From positions 558,222-622,221 of the forward strand of contig ML976660.1 of assembly GCA_010015655.1 (NCBI GenBank): 64,000 bases of DNA. Direction: 5' to 3'. Shown here piece by piece: positions 23,734 through 34,383 of this stretch; positions within the stretch are counted from its first letter, which is position 1, and the number at the start of each line of letters is the position of its first letter. This DNA comes from Bimuria novae-zelandiae CBS 107.79 (lineage: Eukaryota > Ascomycota > Dothideomycetes > Pleosporales > Didymosphaeriaceae). The notes under the pieces are model-generated. The model had not been told where the DNA came from, made no database searches, and saw only the letters and a list, made by a program, of their open reading frames with translations. The position numbers and the translations under genes were made by a program.

Positions 23734-25946
23734 ATGGCGGAACCCACTGGACGCCTACACACGTCCAAATCATTCACGCGCCTGGAGTCGCCGCACACAA
23801 AGCCACCGCTCTCCCGAAGCAGAGCGAGCACGCTGCAGGGTCCCCCGATGCCTACCATTACCGACCCCTTGAAGATCGCCGCCACGCCCGAGGAGGATGT
23901 GTTTGCGTCCAAGGAGGATGAAGAGGCGGAGAAGGAGCAGGAGCTCCACGTGCCAGAGGGCTTCGAGGAACTACCCATCGAGATCCGCAGTCTGACAGAG
24001 AGGCAAGGCATGTTTTAACCGTCAGGCGCCATCACGTCTGACCTGCGCGTAGATTTCTCGATTCGCTCTCCGCCAAAGTCCATCCGAGCCCGCCCTCCGC
24101 CGAGCGCCTGTCCGACCTGTTCCAGGACTTCTACACACGTGCTTCTGCCAAGATAAACACACACATCGCCACGCTTTCCGCACGTCTCACAAGCGACACG
24201 TACAAAAAGACGTCTGCGTCCAGCCGTCCGGGCTCAATTCGATCCGGCAGCGGCGAAAGCGGCGAGCAGCAGATGCTGAGCGCAACTGAAATGGCCGACA
24301 GGAAGGAACAAAGAAGGCTGTTGGAGGTCAAGCGGGCATCGCTCGAGGAGGCTGTGGAGCGTGCTGTGTGTGAGAAGGTGTACGACCGCATATGGAGGCA
24401 CAGAAGCACCGATGACGAAGAGCGGGATCATAAGCTTCGCTCGCGGACGGCTGCTTTGGCGCTGGTCGGCATCGGTTTGAAAGAGCTGCTGATGACCGCC
24501 GAAGAGCTCACCGAAGAGGAGCGCAAGAAGACCAAGGACCGGGAAGGGGAGATCAGGGGGTGGCTGTCGACAGCTCGCGACGATATCCTGCGAATGAGCG
24601 AGGAGAAGTATCCCCTCGGCAAGCTGCGACATCTGACCGCCGCACACAAGTCTATCGTCGAGGCGCTGTCTAAGATCTTTCCGGCCTCATCCTCCGCAGA
24701 CGAGGTTCTACCGACCCTCATCTATAGTCTCATTACCTTGGAGCCTTCGCAACTCAATGCTTTTAGCGATCTGAAATTTATCCAGCGGTTCCGCGGATCC
24801 ACTCGAATAGACGGCGAGACAGCATACTGCTTGGTCAACTTCGAAGCAGCCATATCGTTTCTAGAGACAGTTGATCTCTCGTCGCTTCGGGCAGAAGAAT
24901 CCGGTTTCACCGACAAGGCAAGTTCTCGACCATCAACACCAAGGACCGAGGTCACGCCAATGCCTCTTGGGCTTTCACAAGCCCCCGATTTGACCCAAAC
25001 ACCAGCTACGCCAACCGCATCGACTCACGCATCGCAGCAACCTCCCAGTCCCGAGACAAAGGCTCAGCGCCGTTTAAGCAACCTCATACAGACACAGACG
25101 AATCGCATAGAAGCCGCCTCGGATGCCGTTAGAGAGTCGATCTTGGACTCCGCTGATCAAGCGTTGGGCCGGATCAACAACACGCTCGACACAAGCTTCA
25201 AGTTTCTTTTTGGGCGGATGAAAGACCGCGACCCAAACAGCCCTGTACAGGAGCCCGTAGAACTTCCAAAAACATTGGAGGACGCCCGCAAACTAGTCAG
25301 TTCGCCCACGCACATAGAAAGAGAAGACGACATCGCGAGTGTTAGCGGCACTAGTTCCATCCACGGTGAGGAGCTTCCCGAAGAGCAGAGTAGACCGGAT
25401 CTGCAAACACGCATGACAGACCTGTTCGGCGGTCGACGCCAGCTCAGAGACCGCAGCGTCGACTCGACGCAGTCCGGTGGCAGCGGCAAACGCGTTGCGT
25501 TCGATGCGAAACCGCCGCCAGCGCCTGCGAAGAACGAGCCCCCGCCTCAGACGAATACGTCGGCCGTCGACTCGATCCGCAACATGGGCAACAGTCTGAA
25601 CCCTCTGAATCGCTTTGCGAACATGAACGTGCTTCCACGGTTCGGTCGTACTGTGAGCCAGTCCCCCACACCAGGCATCGTGGGGACCCCGAGTGCGGAG
25701 CCGAACAAGCAACTCCCTCCCATTGCTACCACGAATCGATCGCCGCCTGGCGAGATTGCGCCAGTGGCGGATGATAAAGGTGCGAGAGCGATTGCAGCCA
25801 TAGAGACGCTCAAGAAGACGACACCGCCTGTGAAGCGGTTTTTAGAGGCGAAGGACGCGCAGGATTTGAAGTTGAAAGAGGTCGACGAGCTGCTGAAAGA
25901 GTACCAGAGGCTGGCTACGGCGTTGCGGGGTACTGTGAATTACTGA
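23734..25946 (+). CDS. VPS9-domain Rab5-type guanine nucleotide exchange factor (Muk1-like)
   Basis: Exons 23734-24002 and 24053-25946 encode 720 aa. The intron appears to be a GC-AG intron of 50 bp (donor GCAAGG, CTGAC branch-like site, GTAG acceptor); splicing there gives SLTERFLDSLSAKVH. A rival 41-bp GT-AG intron from 24012 keeps the same frame. The VPS9 domain spans about residues 190-365 and includes SADEVLPTLIYSLI, SDLKFIQRFR and GETAYCLVNFEAAISFL, matching the catalytic Asp and the conserved Tyr region. The C-terminus is disordered with a short final helix and no CUE domain, so it resembles Muk1 more than Vps9. These proteins activate Vps21/Rab5 on endosomes. Its divergent neighbour ATG15 uses the same vacuolar route. 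Confidence 0.85.
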
Positions 25947-26932
25947 CCTAGCGTGTATTGTATCGCATTGCATGGCGTTTTTGATGTATCTACGCATACA
26001 GATCTTGACACGCGGGTTTACATAGAGCACTGTGTCAAGACGCATGTTTTATAGAGGTTGTCTTCACTCGCGATCTTAATTTTGTGTTGCATCTAGTAGA
26101 TAGAAGCGGTGTATCTGCATCTTACAAGATTTAGCATAGTGTTAGATAGACTAAGAAATAAGAGTGTAGTACGTGGCAGCAATAATTTATTCCCACTTTA
26201 TAGCGAGCCGTCCTAGACATTACGTCTACAAAAAAAAAGGAAGCTCTATAGTGCTATAAAAGTAGCAAAAAAAGAGTAGTTAAGCGCTCTGACTCGGGAC
26301 TACATTACTCTTTCTGTCCACCTTTCTCCTTGCTCTTGCTACGAGATCGACCTGCTTCGACTGCACTTTTTTTTTTTGCGCAGTCTCACCTCTAACTTGT
26401 TTGAACTCGGGACCTTCTACTGTTTTTTTTTGGTACAAGTTTGAGTGCGACACTCGGCTTGGCGGCAAGGCCGCGGTCAACTTGTGTTGGATTGTTCAAT
26501 TGAATAATACATATAGGCATATAATTTGAGGTTGCATGGCTGAGTTGCTTGGTAAGGGCCCGCGGGTTAGGTGAGGCAGGAGCGCAGCAAACGCGCGAGA
26601 TGGCCAGGGCGGATAGGCGGGTGGGTAGCCACGCAACTTAGCACTTGAGGGCTTGATTCTAAAAGGATTGCATTGCTAAAGCGGTCGTGAGGGAGGCGCT
26701 CGAAGGCGTATGCGCAGCGCACGGCTGTCTTGCGCGGCTCAGACTATGTTCTATAAAATCTACAATAATACTCGTCTAGCGACTCTCAGTTTCGCAACCC
26801 GGTGAGACAAAAGAAAAACAAGGAGCTGTCGCATTCGCAGTATGTATATGCGTCTCCAGAAACGTCTTGCACCTTCACATCGACCAACCACATCCAGTCA
26901 CTTTCCAGTCACTTTGATTCCTGCTTCACTCT
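25947..26932. other. Convergent intergenic region with homopolymer tracts
   Basis: Contains several A or T runs (for example near 26,230, 26,366 and 26,422) and a 66-residue minus frame without an ATG start or known motif. Possibly an eroded repeat; no ends could be defined. Confidence 0.4.
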
Positions 26933-27550
26933 CTACTTCTCGTCCTTGTTCTTTGCATTATCTTTATTATTGTCATTCTTCTTTTCATGCTTCAGATACG
27001 ATGCAAGCGACCTGAACATGTGCTTGATGTTCTCGTTCAACGAATATCCTGGGTGCTGATACACGTCCGCATGAGGGCGGATATAACTTTCGCTGGTAGG
27101 AAGCCACCGGTCATAGCCACGAGGACCGTTCGGCGCTGGTGAAGCTGTGCCCGAAGCCGGCTGCTGAGCTTCAACTGCACTGGATTCATCCTTCTTGCCC
27201 AGAAGCTTGTGCTTGATATTATTGCCCAATGAATACGCCTGGTATTTCGGCGGGTTCGCATACCGCTGGTCTGTTGCAGCCCACTTGTTGGACTCAGATG
27301 GGGTAGACGAAGCGTATGAAGCAGTTCTAAGCGAGATCTCTGCGCGGTTCTGAGCACGCGTTGCCTGAGATGCACGAGTATGCTGTCTAGCAGTGGGAAT
27401 ACGGACCTGTGAGCCAGTGTTCGAACGGCGACCGGCCATGCGCGGATCGTTGCGACCGAAATCAGATGAAATCGGTTCATCGACAGGAGCACCGCGAGGA
27501 TGGCGATAAGTGCCATGGTCTCTAGGATGGGAAGGTTGTTGTTGAGTCAT
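26933..27550 (-). CDS. Small unrecognised protein with internal duplication, 205 aa
   Basis: A single uninterrupted frame begins at an ATG (27550). The protein is hydrophilic, rich in Gln, Arg, Ser and Asn, with no signal peptide or membrane segment. Two related motifs occur in the second half: YQAYSLGNNIKHKLLGKK near residue 105 and YQHPGYSLNENIKHMFRSLA near residue 165, sharing Y-S-L-x-x-N-I-K-H. The C-terminus is an Asp/Lys/Asn-rich run. The shared motif could be a short peptide-binding or amphipathic element, but no family is recognised. Coding status rests on frame length, the repeated motif and the clear ATG. Confidence 0.6.
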   Translation of the reverse strand: MTQQQPSHPRDHGTYRHPRGAPVDEPISSDFGRNDPRMAGRRSNTGSQVRIPTARQHTRASQATRAQNRAEISLRTASYASSTPSESNKWAATDQRYANPPKYQAYSLGNNIKHKLLGKKDESSAVEAQQPASGTASPAPNGPRGYDRWLPTSESYIRPHADVYQHPGYSLNENIKHMFRSLASYLKHEKKNDNNKDNAKNKDEK

Positions 27551-28075
27551 ACTTGTTGTACTGAGCTATTTTTTTTTCTCAAGACGAGAATGCAGTTGCC
27601 TTGAGGAAGCTGGCAGCTCAGCACAGAGCTTTATACCTCTCATAGATCCATAGTTTACAGCATTGTGAGCGCGCTGGTCCGCCTGAGCTCGCGATTAGAG
27701 CCGCAGATTGGGCCACAGGGGTCTGTGCCGCCGTGGAGGTCTTGCCTATTGGTGAGTCATCAGCCATGAAACAGGTGGCTGGGGCAGTGAGACTGCTTGA
27801 AGCATTTTAGAGAGGATCGTGGCTGTGGAATGGACAGAAGAAAGCGTATGCGGTTCGATAGGACGTTAGTAGGTCTGAGGAGAGCCTGGCTGACCACAGC
27901 GCTGAGTCCCCACCAACCCTATCCATACCCTTTCCATGAAAGTATTCATTACATAGCCATTTCAGAGCTATGAGAATATGCATGGTGCCATAAATGATTT
28001 CAGAAGAAGGCGATGCCAGAATTTGGAACAAAAGGGGTATCATTGACGAACAGAAATGGCCAAAGGCTAATTGAA
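27551..28075. other. Intergenic region
   Basis: Upstream of the 205-aa gene and downstream of the membrane-protein gene. No supported feature. Confidence 0.4.
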
Positions 28076-29131
28076 CTACATCCCCGGCAGACCTTGCAGG
28101 CCCCCTATGTCTTTGATGAAAGCATCGAGATCGACGCCTTCATTCGCAAATAGAACCTTGGCTTTTTCCACGGTGGCCGCCTGTCTCTCATATGTGAACT
28201 CGCCGGGTGCGGAGCTCTCATACTGCACCAATTCGATCCACTTGAAGAACAGAGATTCCTTCCCCATGGCCGTCAGGCGGTCCTTGAAAAAGATGATCTT
28301 CTCTCGTGCCTCCGTTTCAGAGCCCTCGTCGAGCTTCCCGCACGGCCACACAGCCCACTGCCCGTTGGTCTCACTTCCTACCCATACGAAGACGCTTGTG
28401 CGGAAGTCGTCAACAGATACCTCCTTCTTGTCAATCAGCTGCGTAGCATCAACCATAGCACCAAAGACAAGATCGAAGTCCTTGTCCATGAGCATGTAGC
28501 CCGTCTTTTCCATCAGCCGGCGGGGATCCACGGCAGGAAGGATGCGCGTCTTGAAGAACGGGTTGTCAGAGCCGGTCTTGCCGCTCGAGCCCTCGGCTTG
28601 ACCCAGCAGATCGCTCGCACCCCATCCCCGTGACTCCCTAACATATACTTCCCGATCTCGGAAGCCTATGGCGTACCGCCAGGAAACAGGGTTGCCCGGC
28701 GACTCGAAGAAGAACGTCCACGGCCAGGGCCCAATGACGGTGATCAGCAACCAGTCGAACAGGAAAACTGACCCGCGCCATGCCACGCTCCACACCAGTT
28801 TACGCAATGGCGTCTTCGACCAGTGTATCGTCGTCTCGTTCTCGTGGCCGAGGATTGACATGGTGAGCGTCCAATACCAGGGAATTGCAGCGTACGCCCG
28901 CCATAGGAGCAGCAGAGCAATGACGACGTTGAGACCAAGTGGGACGTAGAATACGCGCTTCTTGAACCAAGCGGGATGGTTGTCGACGTGGGTGATGTAG
29001 ACGGAGGACTTGTCGAAATAGTCGAGGAGGGGCGCGAGATGCGAAGGTGCGGGCTCGAAGGGATCGGGAATTGCGGGCGCGGCGGTGGCTTTCGCAGCCC
29101 GCTTGGTGGTTTTCGATTTGGGGCCTGCCAT
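28076..29131 (-). CDS. Conserved-looking fungal membrane protein, function unknown, 351 aa
   Basis: A single exon starts at the ATG at 29131. After a Lys/Ala-rich N-terminus there are two hydrophobic regions: residues about 65-97 (VPLGLNVVIALLLLWRAYAA then a Trp-rich part) and about 123-145 (SVFLFDWLLITVIGPWPW). The rest, about 200 residues, is soluble with an alternating pattern suggesting an alpha/beta domain, ending in GGLQGLPGM. The double hydrophobic hairpin near the N-terminus and the Lys-rich start would fit an ER or mitochondrial membrane protein with a large soluble domain. I recognise no catalytic motif and no named family. Confidence 0.7.
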   Translation of the reverse strand: MAGPKSKTTKRAAKATAAPAIPDPFEPAPSHLAPLLDYFDKSSVYITHVDNHPAWFKKRVFYVPLGLNVVIALLLLWRAYAAIPWYWTLTMSILGHENETTIHWSKTPLRKLVWSVAWRGSVFLFDWLLITVIGPWPWTFFFESPGNPVSWRYAIGFRDREVYVRESRGWGASDLLGQAEGSSGKTGSDNPFFKTRILPAVDPRRLMEKTGYMLMDKDFDLVFGAMVDATQLIDKKEVSVDDFRTSVFVWVGSETNGQWAVWPCGKLDEGSETEAREKIIFFKDRLTAMGKESLFFKWIELVQYESSAPGEFTYERQAATVEKAKVLFANEGVDLDAFIKDIGGLQGLPGM

Positions 29132-29662
29132 TGCAAGGACGAGTGAGTGTTACGATCGCTTCATTGGTAGCAATGTGGTTGCTCACAGCATGTGTTTGGT
29201 TGTCCCTGCTCGGAACACGGGATAACCTTCTTCCGACGGATGAAACCTGGGAAGCGGTGGTCTGTCGACGCGAGCCCGAATACAACTGTGCGAAAATATT
29301 TCAGGGTGGAGGCGAATTAGCAACTGCAATCCGGATGACTTTGTTTCGCGAGATCAAGCAACCTTCTAAGGTTGTTCACCTGCAGCTGTACCGCACCCTC
29401 GCGATATTGTCCCGCAACCGCTGTTATCGACACCCTCTCGCATACAGCTGAAGGCTAGTAGACAATACTACGTTGACAATGAATGCTTAACCTTTGAATG
29501 ACCATGTCCAATGGAATTGGTCGTTCTGAGACTGCCTACTTCTTCCCAAAAATTCAGAGCTTTCCTGTGAGAGAACCATTGAAGCCAGGAAGACTTGGTG
29601 GAAAATTAAGTACACGGTCACATATGAAGTGTGAAGTAGTACTTCAAGAATAACACCTATAC
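29132..29662. other. Intergenic region
   Basis: Putative promoter of the membrane-protein gene and 5' side of the unresolved locus. No other feature seen. Confidence 0.4.
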
Positions 29663-30804
29663 ATGGCATCTGCGCCATCTGTACAAACCTACTCGCCAGT
29701 TTACCACATCATTGTTTTGTTTGCTATCACGTCAACCATAATAACCGAGCAGCAATTCGCCAACTTACCCACCACCGGAAAGACTTCCGGTGTTCGACTC
29801 GAAATGATGGAACATGCAACACAAAACACCACTGACAAAGGGGCTAAAAAGTCGATTGTCAGTTTGAATCCAGAAGATACAGATGCTCAAAGCGGGGCTA
29901 GCTCAAAACAGAAACCTCGTGATCTAGGGCGTACACCCTTCCCTAGAAATCGTTTGCTGGCCGCGCTTCTGGACCGACTTACGGAAAGGGGATTGCTGCC
30001 GACGTGCAGCGACTCCCACGCTTGAAGCTTGTCGAGAAGAAGAAACTGCGTCTTTGTCAAAGCTACCTCAACGTCACTTCCCACGCCAAAAATGAATCGG
30101 AAAACAGCGACAATAACATTAATACCTTCCACATTGACTTGGGGTATACATTGCGATTTGCGGATGTAGACCTCGCGACCTGTGTCCAACTCGTAGGACG
30201 CTTGGAACAAATGAGAAAGGGATAGTACGCTCCCAAGCCCAGTTCATCCGTCGATTATACGAGTCTTCCTCGCGAAGAGTGCGACGCAAACGAATCTTCG
30301 TCTGAAGCTTATCCCGAAGAACTGAAGCCAATCAGTAAGCCAAAGAAGAGAGTAACCTTCTCCCCAGACGTCGTGAATCACACTGCCGAGAGCAAGAGGC
30401 CACGATGTGCATACAGCCGCAAAGCGCGCTCTTACATTCCAGGACGTCATGCTTGCCTGACCAGACAAGGTTGGGTGGATACGTCATGGTACCGCAACTG
30501 GTCTCGTACGCTCCGCCAGTGCAAAGTCTTCTTGACTGTGAACCCATCACACATGAGCTCCAAAAATATACCAACTGCTCATTGTCTGAGTTCCAATACG
30601 CTGCTTGATTTCTATACCGAATCCTCGAAGAAAGCAGTTCTCGATTGGGTTAGTCGCTTGCTAAAAGGGTGCAGGGAGCATGTAACTGTGGGGTTGAGGC
30701 ATATCATTGGTAGGTGTGATGTATTATTGGTTCTCTTTGATGGTGCAGACACGAATGCAATAGTGGAGGTGCGACCGTTTATATTAGAACACGATAAGGA
30801 TTAG
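29663..30804 (+). pseudogene. Unresolved or decaying gene, plus strand
   Basis: Three open stretches follow one another: 29663-30025 (from an ATG), then a different frame from about 29947 to a TAG at 30223-30225, then the same frame continuing to 30804 after that single stop. The last part looks coding: it has a Pro/Glu/Lys segment leading to KKRVTFSPDVV and then YIPGRHACLTRQGWVDTSW, a style seen in disordered fungal proteins. The TAG could be an intron acceptor, but I could not find a convincing donor in the right phase, so a frameshifted or stopped gene is equally possible. No function is offered. Confidence 0.35.
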
Positions 30805-31251
30805 GTAAGTACCTCTAGTGAGACTGCTGGGCTTGGTTAATACGGTGAATGATATACGTTTGGTGAAGAAGGGTACATTTCACAAAGTGAGACGAATCTG
30901 TACCTATACTCATAAGAGCTGGAGTGAGCATGCGGATAAGAGCAAGGGTAATGCCAGGACTGAGGAACAAAACAAGAAAAAGAACAAACGCAACAGGAAG
31001 GACAACGGTGTGAGCGAAGAGAATGATCATTGCTTTCAGACGAACGGAAGCATCTCATGCTCCGTGAATCGGTCAGCCTGTCATTACTCTTTGATCGGTC
31101 TGTAGTTAGAGAGCACACTTTTTTTTTTAGCATAGAGTTTTCGTTTGCGTTCTCAAGATACCTCAAGGAAATCTCATTCGAAATAAAAAGCATATGAACT
31201 ACGTCTGTGTCCTACCAGACCCATGTTTCCACGTGCCTACGAGCACAATTC
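30805..31251. other. Intergenic region
   Basis: Contains small frames in both strands with no motif. Confidence 0.35.
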
Positions 31252-31671
31252 TCACTTGTGCTCTTCCGAGATCAAACGACAAAGATCCAGAAACTCCACA
31301 TCTACACACACGTCTTCTATGTTATAAGGCTGCCCGTCTTTGTCTGTTCCATTTTTTCCGGGGCCAGCGTTTGGCCAATGACAGGTATTCGGAGAGCCTC
31401 TCACTGGAAAACACTCTGAATGATATTGGACCATGTGGTTCACATCAGGCTGGTGGTACACAATGCATTCGGAGGGGACCTCGGCCATTCCCGAGATAGC
31501 AAGCGGCTACATAGGACTCAGTAGAGAAATGTATCAGGGCGGGGGGAGGAATCTTACAACACAGCCCAGTTCATTAATGTCGGGTTCCCGTTGAGCATTG
31601 CGAACAGCGAAAGGTATAGATGCAGCGATTGTGGTGATTGTGCAGACATAAAAACAGTATGTGGTCTTCAT
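31252..31671 (-). CDS. Small secreted cysteine-rich protein, effector candidate, 122 aa
   Basis: Exons 31671-31558 (38 codons) and 31506-31252 (85 codons) are joined by a 51-bp intron with a GTAAGA donor, CTACTGAG branch-like site and ATGTAG acceptor; both exons are in phase. The first exon starts at an ATG and encodes a hydrophobic N-terminus (about residues 5-23) ending near FAVRNAQ, a plausible signal peptide. The mature part of about 95 residues has six Cys, in the contexts LGCV, SECIVY, SECFPV, NTCHW, DVCVD and DLCRL, an even number suited to three disulfides. No known domain is recognised. Small size, predicted secretion, six Cys and position 2.7 kb from a RIP-decayed island are the usual marks of fungal effectors, but no role has been shown. 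Confidence 0.62.
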
Positions 31672-32731
31672 CTTGGGTGGCTGCTTGTGGATAGACTGTG
31701 TAAATCGAGTGCCTGGTGTTGTGGTGACGGAGCTCGCGTAGAAAGACAATGCTGTGTGTCCTAGAAAAGTGCAGCATGTCTCGAGGTTTTAAGGTACGCT
31801 AGAAAAATGGAAAACAAGACTGTGACCTGATACCTATTCTCGGTGTGTTTCTAAGCACAGATGCTCTCAGCTGATATATTTAGGTGTAGTATATGGGCGA
31901 GTTGTTGCGAAACGACTTGCCGCCGTGACGAGGTGACACAACATGAACAGTTGGCGACTGTGCGATCCTTCTAGAGCAAGGCGATTCCTGACCATATAGA
32001 ATGCCAGGTCCAGTGGTCTACATCCGGAGGCGGCGTTAGAGGCTTCTGAATCATCTCGTATGTCGCGTTTCTCAGTCGCTGTGTCGCATGATCTGTTCAG
32101 GTCGATACCTATGGTAACGACGATAAAAGACACCCTGAATCATCTCATAAAGGCACATATGTACCTTTCGTCCCTTGACCCACAAGTACAGGACCTCGAA
32201 TTGCGATCTCTGAATGTATTATCTTTAGGTTGTTCCATAATATTCAACGGGTATCCTGGGAGAGGGGTATGGCAATGGCGCTTGGATATTCCTCAACTAC
32301 CTTGGAATGAGAGCTGCAGTAAGCATAGCATCCATCGGCATCGCTTTCTTACATTTCCGAGAGTACAAGTTTTTCCTGTTCTGAATCCGTGTTGCAAGGT
32401 CATCTTCGCTTGGGACCATTCTATTTTGGTTCTGACAGGGGCGCTTATGGACTGCGCCTTCTGAACCAACGAATGCCTAAGTGCTGCCCCTCAACGCAAC
32501 CAAAGGAACGGGAAGGCGGTGCATTGTGATCCCCACGTTGGGACACTTAGAATGGCCGTAGTCCAACGCGCGCTAGCTCATATGAAGAAGCTCGGAGTGT
32601 TTTCGGCGTTGTTGCCTGGGAATCTCGGAGTTCGGATATGATGGATGATCTAATCAGATCATCAGATAAAAGCCGACGAGTCAGCACTCCTGTTCTACTA
32701 CGCTTACTACACTCCTCCTGTATATTTGGAA
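31672..32731. other. Intergenic region
   Basis: Divergent spacer between the small secreted protein and the DHA1 transporter. A 134-codon plus-strand ATG frame (32060-32464) has no motif and odd composition, so I do not call it. Confidence 0.35.
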
Positions 32732-34383
32732 ATGGTCACTCTGAGGCCGAAAGAGCGTGGTCCAACGATTCCTGATGCTATAACTCCCGCATCACCACGA
32801 GCTGATGTGGAGCTCATAACCATTGGCAACAAGACTCAATCTACAATTCCCAACAAGCTCGACGATCCTTTCCTGGTGACTTTTTCAGAACCGAACGATG
32901 CATCCAACCCCAAGAACTGGCATGTGCGCCGCAAATGGGCTGTGACTGATGTGCTCTCTGCGACTGGCTTCAATCGGATCATGGTCTCGACCATCATAGC
33001 TCCAGCGCTTCCTCTGATCGCCCACGAATTCTCGATGAACTCGACTGAGACGATGATGTCTTTCTCCAGCTACGTTCTTGCTACAGCATTCGGCCCACTT
33101 CTCATTGGGCCGCTTTCTGAGGTGTATGGGCGTTCGCCTGTTCTGAACGCGAGCAACATCTGGTTCCTTGTTTGGAATATTGCCTGCGGATTCGCGAACA
33201 ACAAGCACACCCTCATCGCTGCGAGATTTCTGGCTGGTTTTGGCGCGAGCAGTATCTATGCGCTCAGAGGTGGGGTGCTGGGTGACATATGGACACCAGA
33301 ACAGCGCGGCAGAAGTCTTGGGGTATACTTGCTTATTCCACTCCTAGGTGAGTCTGATCATATCTTGAATCGGCAAGTCTAAATAAGCCGGTATATGGCT
33401 TTTCTGTTATACTACTATGAGATGGACCTTGGCTGACTTTAATGCATTCAGGCGCTGTAGTCGGTCCTATTATTGGTGGTTTTATGGCAGTAAGAACGAC
33501 TTGGAGATGGATGTTCTGGTCCACTTCTGCATTCCAAGCAGTCATGATACTTGTCTGCTTCAGCGTATTCCGCGAGACATATGCTCCACTCGTTCTGAAG
33601 CGCCGCGCCGAGAGATTGAGGAAGACGACCGGCAACGACCGTTATAAGACCGCACACCAACATCTGCAAGAGAAGAAATCAGTTATCCAGGTGTTGACCA
33701 TGGCTCTTTCGCGACCACTCAGACTCATGCTGCATCACCCGGTTATCCAATTAGCCAGTCTGATCGAGGCATTCTATTACGGCATCCTGTACCTCCTGCT
33801 TGCCAGTTTTGCCGATCTTTGGACACAACACTACCATGCTAGTGTAGAGCTAAGCGGAATACACTATATAGCTGTAGCCGGAGGCGAGCTTGCCGGGAGC
33901 CAGCTGGGAGGATACGTGCTCGATGCCTTCTATCGCCGTCTCCGAAATCGCGACGACGCAGATGCATCGCTCCACCCCGAGCACCGTTTACCGTTGATGT
34001 TCCCGGGGCAGTTGATTGGATTCCTTGGGCTGCTCATATACGGTTGGACAGCCCAGTACCACGTCCATTGGATTGCCGTCGACATCGGCATATTTGTAGC
34101 GTGCTTCGGGCTCCAGATGTCGGGCATGGCGATGCATGCGTACGTGATCGATGCGTACGCGGAGCATACTAGCAGCGCGCAGGCTGCAACACAATTCCTT
34201 TTGAGCTTGACTGCTTTCTTGTTTCCACTGTTTGCACCGATCTTGTACAGAGCTTTAGGGTATGGTTGGGGTAACTCCGTACTGGTTGCGATTGGTTTCT
34301 TCATTGGGTTTCCATTGATGTTCTCGCTATGGAAGTGCGGTAGGCGGTGGAGAAAGGAGAGTCCGTCAACCGGGGACATCTGA
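32732..34383 (+). CDS. MFS drug/polyamine:H+ antiporter, DHA1 family
   Basis: Exons 32732-33347 and 33452-34383 encode 515 aa. The 104-bp intron has a GTGAGT donor and TTCAG acceptor and joins LLIPLLG to AVVGPIIGG. The start is the ATG two codons after a TTG that opens the longer frame. Family marks include DPKNW-like NPKNWHVRRKW before helix 1, GPLSEVYGRSPV (motif A) between helices 2 and 3, AARFLAGFGAS, and GPIIGGFM in helix 5 (motif C region). About 12 membrane helices are predictable, with a hydrophilic central loop (LVLKRRAERLRKTTG). These proteins expel drugs, polyamines or fungal toxins across the plasma membrane; the substrate is not readable. The stop codon lies only a few bases from the AT-rich island. 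Confidence 0.9.

Noticed and set aside
26280..26480. 66-residue minus-strand frame among homopolymers
   Set aside because: Opens without ATG and is made largely of Lys/Gln from A-rich runs.
32060..32464. 134-codon ATG frame on the plus strand
   Set aside because: No motif, no signal, irregular composition and no splice context; likely a chance frame in the spacer.
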